64,000 nt of DNA from JAVVHE01 sp038238915 (lineage in GTDB: Bacteria; Pseudomonadota; Alphaproteobacteria; Sphingomonadales; Sphingomonadaceae): positions 98,824-162,823 of the forward strand of contig JBBSFH010000004.1 in the NCBI GenBank assembly GCA_038238915.1, given 5' to 3'. The notes beneath the pieces were generated by a model that worked only from the letters and a program-made list of their open reading frames with translations, was not told the DNA's origin and made no database searches. Made by a program: the position numbers and the translations under genes. Within the stretch, counting starts at the first letter, position 1; the number at the start of each line of letters is the position of its first letter. Shown here piece after piece: positions 25,727 to 33,212 of the stretch.

Positions 25727-26068
25727 TCAATGCGGGTGCGCGTGGCGCGGCTGATAGACGCCCATCGTCATGCCGCTCGGCAGCGTCACGTTGACCGCGC
25801 GGCCCCAGCCTTCCTCCATCGCGGGCATCACCGCCGCGCCTGCCGACGCCATTTTCGCCTCGAATGCGTCGAGATCGGGGGTCATCAGATAGAAATCGGT
25901 CTTGCCGCCGGTCGCGGCGGGATGGATGCCCAGTTCGGTCGGCGGCACGGCGAAAATCAGCCAGCCGCCCCCCGCGTCGACCGTTTTCATCTCGAACACA
26001 TCGCGAAAGAAAGCCCGGTCCGCTTCCGCGTTCGCCGAATAGATCATCACATGCGCGCCGCTGATCAT
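25727..26068 (-). CDS. VOC/glyoxalase-fold protein
   Basis: This 113-residue protein reads ISGAHVMIYSANAEADRAFFRDVF at the start, then WLIFAVPPTELGIHPAATGGKTDFYLMTPDLDAFEAKMASAG and a final strand VNVTLPSGMTMGVYQPRHAHPH: the beta-alpha-beta-beta-beta repeats of a vicinal-oxygen-chelate protein. The histidine-rich C-terminus is unusual and could add metal affinity. No substrate is suggested by neighbours. The ATG at 26068 is chosen over a GTG 12 codons upstream because the fold begins there. Confidence 0.82.
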   Translation of the reverse strand: MISGAHVMIYSANAEADRAFFRDVFEMKTVDAGGGWLIFAVPPTELGIHPAATGGKTDFYLMTPDLDAFEAKMASAGAAVMPAMEEGWGRAVNVTLPSGMTMGVYQPRHAHPH

Positions 26069-26141
26069 CTCGATGCTCCCATCATGGTGGAGGGATCGTA
26101 CCACGTGCGTGCGAACGTCGCACCCGGCTTTGTCGCGCCGT

Positions 26142-26170
26142 TTGACGACGCGCCGTGCGTTGCCCTACCT
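26142..26170 (+). promoter_or_regulatory. Candidate promoter of the RND efflux operon
   Basis: TTGACG (26142-26147), 17 bp, then CTACCT (26165-26170), upstream of the adaptor gene start at 26208. The -35 is strong and the -10 weak. No regulator gene or obvious operator is next to it. Confidence 0.35.
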
Positions 26171-26207
26171 GTCCGTGCCGCCTTCGGGCGCCGTTCTGGA
26201 TTTCAAG

Positions 26208-27380
26208 ATGATCGCATCCGTCCACCGCCTGCCTGCGCTGGCGCTGCTCGCGCTTTTGGCTGGTTGTGGCGGCGAAGGGCGCAGCGTGGACAAGACGACC
26301 CCGCCCGGCGGAGGCGCTGGCGGAGGCGCGCCGCCGCCGCCGCAGGTGATCCTAGATACCGTCCGCGCCGCACCCACCCCCAACCTGCTCGAGTTCCCCG
26401 GCCGCGTGCAGGCGGTGCGCACCGCCGAGGTGCGCGCGCGCGTAACGGGCATCGTCGAGCGACGGCTGTACCAGGAAGGTTCGGACGTGAAGGCCGGGCA
26501 GGTGCTATACCGCATCGATCCGCTGCCGCTGCGCGCCACCTTCGATGCCGCGACCGGTGCGCTCGGCCGCGCGCACGCCGTTGCCCTGAACGCGAAACAG
26601 GATGTCGACCGCTTCCGGCCGCTCGTGGCCGAGAACGCGATCAGTCGCCAGGAATATGACGCCGCCGTCGGCAAGCTCGCTCAGGCGCAGGCGGACGTGC
26701 GCTCGGCTACCGCGCAGAGCGAGCAGGCGCGCCTCAATCTGGGCTACGCCACCGTGACTGCGCCGATCGCTGGCCGCGCCGGTCGCAGCGCGGTCACTGA
26801 GGGTGCGCTCGCGTCCTCCACCGCGGCGACGCTGATGACGACGATCGACCAACTCGATCCGATCTATGTCAATTTCAGCCAGTCGAACGCCGAACTGCTC
26901 GCGCTGCGCCGTCAGATCGATCGCGGCGATGTCCACACGCTCGGCCTAGCGAAGACGCGGGTGACGCTGCTGCTCGAGGATGGCACGCGCTACGATCAGT
27001 CGGGCCGCCTCAACTTCCTCGATCTTTCGGTCGATCCCACCACCGGCGGCGTCTCGCTGCGCGCGGTGTTCCCCAATCCGCGCCGCCTGCTGCTGCCGGG
27101 CGAGTTCGTCCGCGCGCGGGTCGAAGCCGGAGTGACGTCGGACGCGATTACCATTCCCCAGTCCGCTGTGGTGTTGAAGCCCGAGGGTGCGAGCGTGCTG
27201 ATGGTGGGCACGGGCAACAAGGTGGTGTCGCGTCCGGTGACGCTCGGCCAGTTGATCGATACGCGCTGGGTGGTGGTGGGCGGCCTGCGCGCGGGCGAGA
27301 AGATCATCGTGGTCGGCATCCAGAAGGCGCGGCCGGGATCGGTGGTCGCGCCGGTGATGGCGGGCGCACCCGCGCGGTGA
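26208..27380 (+). CDS. RND efflux periplasmic adaptor (membrane fusion lipoprotein)
   Basis: This 390-residue protein has a lipoprotein signal (HRLPALALLALLAGC), then PQVILDTVRAAPTPNLLEFPGRVQAVRTAEVRARVTGIVERRLYQEGSDVKAGQVLYRID, the biotinyl-lipoyl half motif of AcrA/MexA-type adaptors. An alpha-helical hairpin (about 110-175) and the second lipoyl half GYATVTAPIAGRAGRSAVTEGALAS follow. The adaptor links the inner-membrane pump to the outer-membrane channel. The ATG at 26208 gives the lipobox; the upstream extension is not signal-like. Its TGA overlaps the pump ATG (27380). Confidence 0.94.
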   Translation: MIASVHRLPALALLALLAGCGGEGRSVDKTTPPGGGAGGGAPPPPQVILDTVRAAPTPNLLEFPGRVQAVRTAEVRARVTGIVERRLYQEGSDVKAGQVLYRIDPLPLRATFDAATGALGRAHAVALNAKQDVDRFRPLVAENAISRQEYDAAVGKLAQAQADVRSATAQSEQARLNLGYATVTAPIAGRAGRSAVTEGALASSTAATLMTTIDQLDPIYVNFSQSNAELLALRRQIDRGDVHTLGLAKTRVTLLLEDGTRYDQSGRLNFLDLSVDPTTGGVSLRAVFPNPRRLLLPGEFVRARVEAGVTSDAITIPQSAVVLKPEGASVLMVGTGNKVVSRPVTLGQLIDTRWVVVGGLRAGEKIIVVGIQKARPGSVVAPVMAGAPAR

Positions 27381-30300
27381 TGGACGGTGCCGGCGCCCCC
27401 TCCGCCCTTCGGGCACCACCGCCCGAGGTGGAGGATCGATCCTCCTCCTCTGGGGAAGGTGGCGCGCGCAGCGCGACGGAGGGGGCCGTGCCGCCCGCAC
27501 CCATCCGCGCCACCTTCGCGCACGCCTTCATCGACAGGCCCATCTTCGCGGGCGTGCTCGCGATCCTGATCGCATTGGGTGGCCTCCTCGCGCTGCTCAA
27601 CCTGCCCATCGCACAATACCCGAGCGTGGCCCCGCCCTCGATCACGATCAGCTACACCTATCCGGGCGCGGACGCGCAGACACTGGACGAGAATGTCACC
27701 AGCCTCGTCGAACAGGAGTTGAACGGGCTGAATGGACTGCTGTACCTAAGCAGCAGCAGCACCGCCGATGGATCGGCTTCTACCACCGTTACCTTCAAGA
27801 CCGGCACCGACATCCAGTTGGCGCAGGTCGATCTGCAGAACCGCCTGAGCCGCGTATCGTCCCGCCTGCCGCAGGAGGTTGTGCGCCAGGGCATATTGAT
27901 CGATCGCGCGAGCCGCGATTTCCTGCTCATCGTGGGCGTTTATTCGCCCGATGCCAGCCACGATCGCTACGAACTCGGCAACATCGTAACCACCCGCGTG
28001 CTCGATCAACTCCGCCGCGTCCAGGGCGTGGGCGATGCGGTGCTATTCGGCTCCGAATATGCTATGCGCATCTGGCTTGATCCGGCCAAATTGACTGGCT
28101 ACGGCCTCAGCCCCGCCGACGCGCTGAACGCGGTGCGCGAACAGAACGCGCAGACTGCAGGCGGCTCGATCGGCGCGCTTCCCTCGCCGCCCGGCACGCA
28201 ACTCGCCGCCACCGTGGTCACTCCGAGCCGCCTGACCTCGCCCGAGCAGTTCCGCGCCATCATCCTCAAGGCCAATCCCGATGGCTCCACCGTGCGCCTC
28301 GGCGATGTCGCGCGCGTCGAACTGGGCGCGGCCAACTACAACATCGCGTTCAGCGTCAACGGTCAGCCAGGCGCGGGCATCGCCATCCGCCTGCAACCCG
28401 GATCGAACGCGCTGGAAACGGGGAACGCGATCAAGGCCAAGATGGCCGAACTCGCAAAAACCTTGCCGCAGGGTGTGACGTGGACGGTCCCCTACGACAG
28501 CACGCTCTTCGTCCAGATCTCGATCCGCGAAGTCGTCAAGACTTTGGCCGAGGCGGTCGCGCTCGTTTTCCTTGTAATGCTGCTGTTCCTCCAGTCGCTG
28601 CGCGCCACGATCATCCCCACCATCGTCGTCCCCGTCGCGCTCGGCGGTACGTGTCTGGGGCTGTACCTGCTCGGATACTCGATCAACGTGCTGACGCTCT
28701 TCGGCATGGTGCTCGCGATCGGCATTCTGGTGGACGATGCGATCGTGGTGATCGAAAATGTCGAGCGCATCATGCACGAGGAGGGGCTGTCCCCGCGCGA
28801 CGCGACCGCCAAGGCGATGGGCCAGATCACCGGCGCGGTGATCGGCATCACGCTCGTGCTCACCGCCGTCTTCCTGCCGATGGCGTTCTTCCCCGGCTCG
28901 GTCGGTGGCATTTACCGGCAGTTTTCGGTGACGCTCGTGCTCTCGATGGCGTTCAGCGCCTTCCTCGCGCTCAGCCTCACGCCGGCGCTGTGCGCGCTGC
29001 TGCTTAAAAACAAACCCCGCGCGCGCCGGGGCTTCTTCGCCGCCTTCAACCGCCGCTTCGGTTCGCTCTCCAACAGTTATCAGGGCGCGTCGGAGCACAT
29101 GGTCGCCAGGCCGATCCGGTGGCTCGCGGTGTTTGCGCTGCTCACCGGCCTCATGGCGATCCTGTTCGCGCGCCTGCCCGGCGGCTATCTGCCGGCCGAG
29201 GATGCGGGCTACATCATCACCGCGATCCAGCTCCCGCCTGGTGCCACACAGGAACGTACCAAGGCGGTGCGCGACGATGTGCTCAACTATTACGCGCACA
29301 TCCCGGAACAGGTACAACGCATCTCGATCCTGGGCTTCAGCGTCTTCGGCTCGGGCCAGAATGCCGCCCAGATGTTCATTCGCTTCAAGCCGTGGAGCGA
29401 GCGTCCCGGCAAGGAACATGGCGCGCTCGCGATCATCGAGCGCGCGACCAAACGGTGGAGCGGCGACCCTCGTGCGCTGATCGTACCGATCAACCCGCCC
29501 CCCATCCGCGAACTCGGCAACGCGACCGGCTTCAGCTTCCGCCTGCAGGACCGTGGCGGCAACGGCTACGCCGCGCTCGTCGCCGCGCGCGGGCAACTTC
29601 TGGGCGAGGCGTCCAAGGATCCCACGATCAGCGGCGCACGGCCCGAAGGCCAGGAGGTTGGCCCACAGGTGAAAGTGGTGGTCGATCGCATCAAGGCGCG
29701 CGCGCTTGGGCTGAACATCGCGGACATCAACAACACGTTGTCGATCGCCTTTGGCTCTGCCTATGCGAATGATTTCAACCGCCAGGGCCGCGTACTGCGC
29801 GTGCTGATGCAGGCCGAACCGTCGCAGCGCCTGACGCCCAACGACATCCTGCAGTTGCGCGTGCGTGGGCTGCAGGGCCAGATGGTGCCGTTCAGCGCGT
29901 TCACCACCGCCGACTGGTCCGCCGGGCCGCAGCAGCTCGATCGCTACAACGGCTATCCCTCACTCAGTATCGCAGGTAACGCCGCGCCGGGCCACTCGAC
30001 GGGAGAAGCGATCGCGGCGATGGCGCGGTTCGCCAAGACGCTCCCTCCCGGGTTCGATTACGAATGGACTGCAACTTCGTATGAAGAGGTCCAGTCGGCG
30101 GGCCAGCTTCCGCTGCTGCTCTCGCTATCGCTGCTGATTGTCTTCCTCGTGCTGGCGGGGCTGTACGAAAGCTGGGCGATCCCGCTCGCGGTCATCATGA
30201 TCGTGCCCTTGGGCGTGCTCGGCGCGCTGGTGGCCGCCGATCTGCGCGGTCTGCAGAACGACGTGTATTTCAAGATCGGCCTGATCGCGATCATCGGCCT

Positions 30301-30616
30301 TTCCGCCAAGAATGCCGTCCTCATCATCGAGTTCGCCAAGCAGTTGCAGGAGGAAGGCCTCTCCACCATCGCCGCGATCGAGCAGGCGGTGCGGCTGCGC
30401 TTCCGCCCGATCGTCATGACCAGCCTCGCCTTCATCCTGGGCGTCACCCCGCTCGTGCTGTCCACGGGCGCGGGCGCGACCAGCCGCCAGGCGATCGGCA
30501 CGGGTGTGATGGGCGGCATGATCTTTGCCACCGCGCTCGGGCTGCTGTTCGTGCCGGTGTTCTTCGTCAGCATCATGCGCTGGATCGTGCGGCGGCGCGA
30601 GCCGGTGCGGGCGTGA
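27380..30616 (+). CDS. RND multidrug efflux pump, HAE1 family, with repeat-encoded N-terminal extension
   Basis: From ATG 27380 the protein has 1078 residues. The canonical start FIDRPIFAGVLAI is about 50 residues in; before it lies a non-hydrophobic stretch encoded by a palindromic element (27396-27485). Proton-relay aspartates are in AIGILVDDAIVVIENVERI (452-453 with this start; AcrB 407-408). If translation starts at GTG 27488, preceded by GGAGG supplied by the repeat end, they become 416-417, the offset expected from the N-terminus, and the protein is 1042 residues. Twelve transmembrane segments and two large periplasmic loops are present. It exports hydrophobic drugs by proton antiport with the neighbouring adaptor and channel. 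Confidence 0.93.
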   Translation: MDGAGAPSALRAPPPEVEDRSSSSGEGGARSATEGAVPPAPIRATFAHAFIDRPIFAGVLAILIALGGLLALLNLPIAQYPSVAPPSITISYTYPGADAQTLDENVTSLVEQELNGLNGLLYLSSSSTADGSASTTVTFKTGTDIQLAQVDLQNRLSRVSSRLPQEVVRQGILIDRASRDFLLIVGVYSPDASHDRYELGNIVTTRVLDQLRRVQGVGDAVLFGSEYAMRIWLDPAKLTGYGLSPADALNAVREQNAQTAGGSIGALPSPPGTQLAATVVTPSRLTSPEQFRAIILKANPDGSTVRLGDVARVELGAANYNIAFSVNGQPGAGIAIRLQPGSNALETGNAIKAKMAELAKTLPQGVTWTVPYDSTLFVQISIREVVKTLAEAVALVFLVMLLFLQSLRATIIPTIVVPVALGGTCLGLYLLGYSINVLTLFGMVLAIGILVDDAIVVIENVERIMHEEGLSPRDATAKAMGQITGAVIGITLVLTAVFLPMAFFPGSVGGIYRQFSVTLVLSMAFSAFLALSLTPALCALLLKNKPRARRGFFAAFNRRFGSLSNSYQGASEHMVARPIRWLAVFALLTGLMAILFARLPGGYLPAEDAGYIITAIQLPPGATQERTKAVRDDVLNYYAHIPEQVQRISILGFSVFGSGQNAAQMFIRFKPWSERPGKEHGALAIIERATKRWSGDPRALIVPINPPPIRELGNATGFSFRLQDRGGNGYAALVAARGQLLGEASKDPTISGARPEGQEVGPQVKVVVDRIKARALGLNIADINNTLSIAFGSAYANDFNRQGRVLRVLMQAEPSQRLTPNDILQLRVRGLQGQMVPFSAFTTADWSAGPQQLDRYNGYPSLSIAGNAAPGHSTGEAIAAMARFAKTLPPGFDYEWTATSYEEVQSAGQLPLLLSLSLLIVFLVLAGLYESWAIPLAVIMIVPLGVLGALVAADLRGLQNDVYFKIGLIAIIGLSAKNAVLIIEFAKQLQEEGLSTIAAIEQAVRLRFRPIVMTSLAFILGVTPLVLSTGAGATSRQAIGTGVMGGMIFATALGLLFVPVFFVSIMRWIVRRREPVRA
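27396..27485. repeat. Palindromic element family B copy 1, inside the pump gene 5' region
   Basis: Exactly 90 bp, bounded by CCCCCTCCG and CGGAGGGGG, with a central palindrome GGATCGATCC 37 bp from the left end. The second copy at 30627-30716 has the same length and centre offset. It is in frame with the pump ORF and would add 30 residues (about 6-35 of the ATG-started protein). Its right end contains a GGAGG just upstream of an in-frame GTG at 27488. Confidence 0.92.
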
Positions 30617-32106
30617 GTGGCCCCCGCCCCCTGCGCCGTGCTGGCATCTCCCCCAGAGGGGAAGGATCGATCCTCCCCCTCTGGGGGAGGTGGCGGGCGA
30701 AGCCCGACGGAGGGGGATGGCTCGCGCGAACCCCGGTTTTTGGTGCCCTTGCCCTCTCCGCCTGCTCGCTCACTCCCGCCTACACCCGCCCCCCCGCGCC
30801 GATCCCCGCCGCGTATGCCGCACCCTCCGCCCCGGCCCCCGCCGCCCGCACACTCGGCTACGCGACCGCGTTCGGTGATCCGCGCCTTGTCGCGCTGATC
30901 GATCGTGCGCTCGCGCACAACCGCGATCTTGCCGCTTCGGTGGCGCGTGTCGCCGAGGCGCGCGCGCAGTTTCGCGTCGCGCGCGCCAGCCAATATCCAG
31001 CGTTCGGTGCAACCGCCGCCACCACCGCCGCGCGCACCTCGGGCGTCGCGCGCGGCGGCAACTCGAGCGGCGTCGATTATCGTTACGAAAGCGTCAACGT
31101 CGGTGTTGCGGCGTTCGAACTAGATTTCTGGGGTCGGGTACGGGCGCTCTCCGCCGCCGCGCTCGCGCGCTATCTGGCGACCGAAGAGGCCCGGCGCGCG
31201 TTCCAGCTCACCCTGATCGAGCAGACCGCCGCCGCCTATATCGCCACACGCAATCTGACCGAACGCATCGATCTCGCGCAGCGCGCGATTGCCAGCCGCA
31301 ACGAAGCGGTTCGCATCGCCAAGCTCCGGCTTGATGCGGGCGTGACGTCGGCTCTGGATTACACCCAGACCGAAGTCCTGCTTCGCCAGGCGCAAACCGA
31401 AGCCACCATCCTCGAAAACAGCCGCGCGCAGGCGGAAAATCTGCTGCTGACATTGACCGGCGGTCCTGCCGAGGGCGCATTGCCGCCCCCGCTGCCGATC
31501 TTTGCAAAGGGCGCGGTCGGCGATGTCGCGCCCGGCCTTCCGTCGTCGCTGCTCGCCAACCGCCCGGATATCGCCGCCGCCGAGCAGACGCTGATCGCTG
31601 CCAACGCCAACATCGGCGTCGCGCGCGCCGCCTTCTTCCCGCAGATATCGCTCACCGCAGCGGCGGGTTTCGCCAGCGGCTCGCTCAGCGGCCTCTTCAC
31701 CAGCAGCGGCTTCACTTACAATGCGGGGCCAACCGCGACACTCCCCCTCTTCGATTTTGGCCGGACGCGCGCGAACCTCGCGCTCGCCCGGGCCCAGCAC
31801 GACGAGGCGGTCGCTACCTATCAGCGCACGATCCAGACCGCGTTCCAGGAAGTCGCCAACGGCCTGGCAGGTCGCCGCTGGCTCGCCGAACAGCTCGAGG
31901 CGCAGCAACTGGCACTCGCCGCGCAGCGCGAGCGCGCGCGACTGGCCAATCTGCGCTACCGCAACGGCGTCGCGGGCTATCTCGAAGTCCTCGACGCCGA
32001 GCGCGATCTGTTCGCCGCCGAGCAGGCGGTGGTGGACGTGCGCGGCCAGCAGCTCACCAACGCAGCTCTGCTCTACACCGTGCTCGGCGGCGGCGCGGTG
32101 CGCTGA
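30613..32106 (+). CDS. RND efflux outer-membrane channel lipoprotein (NodT/OprM-like) with repeat-encoded N-terminus
   Basis: This 497-residue protein begins at GTG 30613, overlapping the pump stop (GTGA). Residues 6-35 are encoded by a 90-bp palindromic element (30627-30716). The lipobox LSAC then follows a short hydrophobic run (VFGALALSAC, about 44-53), and SLTPAYTRPPAP is typical of the mature N-terminus. TolC-like repeats are present (LGYATAFGDPRLVALIDRALAHNRDLAASVARVAEARAQ and the later FFPQISLTAAAGFASGSL). No in-frame start lies after the repeat; an ATG at 30717 is in another frame. So either the repeat is translated as an unusually long n-region, or the gene is impaired. Confidence 0.88.
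   Translation: MSGPRPLRRAGISPRGEGSILPLWGRWRAKPDGGGWLARTPVFGALALSACSLTPAYTRPPAPIPAAYAAPSAPAPAARTLGYATAFGDPRLVALIDRALAHNRDLAASVARVAEARAQFRVARASQYPAFGATAATTAARTSGVARGGNSSGVDYRYESVNVGVAAFELDFWGRVRALSAAALARYLATEEARRAFQLTLIEQTAAAYIATRNLTERIDLAQRAIASRNEAVRIAKLRLDAGVTSALDYTQTEVLLRQAQTEATILENSRAQAENLLLTLTGGPAEGALPPPLPIFAKGAVGDVAPGLPSSLLANRPDIAAAEQTLIAANANIGVARAAFFPQISLTAAAGFASGSLSGLFTSSGFTYNAGPTATLPLFDFGRTRANLALARAQHDEAVATYQRTIQTAFQEVANGLAGRRWLAEQLEAQQLALAAQRERARLANLRYRNGVAGYLEVLDAERDLFAAEQAVVDVRGQQLTNAALLYTVLGGGAVR
30627..30716. repeat. Palindromic element family B copy 2, inside the channel gene 5' region
   Basis: Exactly 90 bp, bounded by CCCCCTGCG and CGGAGGGGG, with the CTCCCCCAGAGGGG / CCCCTCTGGGGGAG arms and the GGATCGATCC centre at offset 37 as in copy 1. 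It preserves the reading frame of the channel lipoprotein but is read in a different frame of the element than in the pump gene. Confidence 0.93.
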
Positions 32107-32145
32107 GGTTTGTCGCGCGCGTGCCGATGGCCTAGCGACGATCCG

Positions 32146-33162
32146 ATGATTACACCCGCCTGCTCCGAAGACCGCCTCGATCAACTCACCCAGCGCGGCC
32201 GCGCACTGCTCGGATCGCAGTACGCGATCATGGCGGGCGCGATGACGTGGGTCAGCGAACGCCATCTGGTCAGCGCGATTTCGAACGCGGGTGGCTTTGG
32301 CGTGATCGCGTGCGGATCGATGACGCCCGATCTGCTGCGCACCGAAATCGCCGCGACACAGGCGCTGACGGCGCGACCGTTCGGGGTTAACCTGATAACG
32401 CTCCACCCGTTGCTGCTCGATCTGATCGCGGTCTGCGCCGAGCTGCGCGTCAGCCACGTAGTGCTCGCGGGTGGTCTGCCGCCGGGACCAGCGATCGCCG
32501 CGATCAAGGATGCTGGCATGAAGCTGATCGCGTTTGCGCCCGCAGCCGCGCTGGCGAAGAAGCTGGTGCGCAGCGGTGTGGACGCGCTGGTGATCGAGGG
32601 ATCCGAAGCGGGCGGCCATATCGGCCCGGTTTCCACGAGCGTGCTCGCGCAGGAGATCTTGCCGGTGATCGAAGACGTTCCCGTTTTCGTCGCGGGCGGT
32701 ATTGGCAATGGGCGGATGATCGCGGCCTATCTGGAGATGGGCGCGAGCGGCGTGCAGCTCGGCACGCGGTTCGCCGCCTGCCGCGAGAGCATCGCGCATC
32801 CCGCGTTCAAGCGCGCCTTCATCCGCGCGCCCGCACGCGACGCGGTGTCGAGCGTGCAGGTCGATCCGCGTTTTCCGGTGATCCCGGTGCGTGCGCTCAA
32901 GAACCGTGGCCAGGAAGAATTCATGGCACGCCAGCGCGAGATCGCGGCCGAGGTGGATGCGGGGCGCATCGCGCTCGCGGACGGTCAGTTGGCGATCGAA
33001 CATTACTGGGCGGGATCGCTGCGCCGCGCGGTGGTTGACGGCGATATCGAAAACGGATCGCTGATGGCGGGGCAATCGGTTGGCATGGTCACCGCCGAGG
33101 AGCCCGTGGCGGATATCATCGCTACGCTGGTGAGCGAGGCCAAGGTGGCGCTCGACCGCTAG
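32146..33162 (+). CDS. Nitronate monooxygenase-like FMN enzyme (NMO/2-nitropropane dioxygenase family)
   Basis: This 338-residue TIM-barrel protein has GSQYAIMAGAMTWVSERHLVSAISNAGGFGVIACG at the N-terminus, PFGVNLITLHP (FMN loop), and VIEGSEAGGHIGPVSTSVL, in which the His of GGH is the catalytic base in nitronate monooxygenases. FVAGGIGNGRMIAAYLEMGASGVQLGTRF binds the FMN phosphate. The family oxidises alkyl nitronates such as propionate-3-nitronate; related members are enoyl reductases, so the substrate is not certain. ATG 32146 follows the efflux operon by 39 bp and may share its transcript. Confidence 0.85.
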   Translation: MITPACSEDRLDQLTQRGRALLGSQYAIMAGAMTWVSERHLVSAISNAGGFGVIACGSMTPDLLRTEIAATQALTARPFGVNLITLHPLLLDLIAVCAELRVSHVVLAGGLPPGPAIAAIKDAGMKLIAFAPAAALAKKLVRSGVDALVIEGSEAGGHIGPVSTSVLAQEILPVIEDVPVFVAGGIGNGRMIAAYLEMGASGVQLGTRFAACRESIAHPAFKRAFIRAPARDAVSSVQVDPRFPVIPVRALKNRGQEEFMARQREIAAEVDAGRIALADGQLAIEHYWAGSLRRAVVDGDIENGSLMAGQSVGMVTAEEPVADIIATLVSEAKVALDR

Positions 33163-33212
33163 CCCCGATGAGGGGCTTCGACAGCGGGCGCGCCGTCCGG
33201 TAGGGCGGTGCG

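Noticed and set aside
30717..30878. ATG 30717 after the repeat as start of the channel lipoprotein
   Set aside because: It opens a different reading frame with no lipobox or TolC-like sequence.
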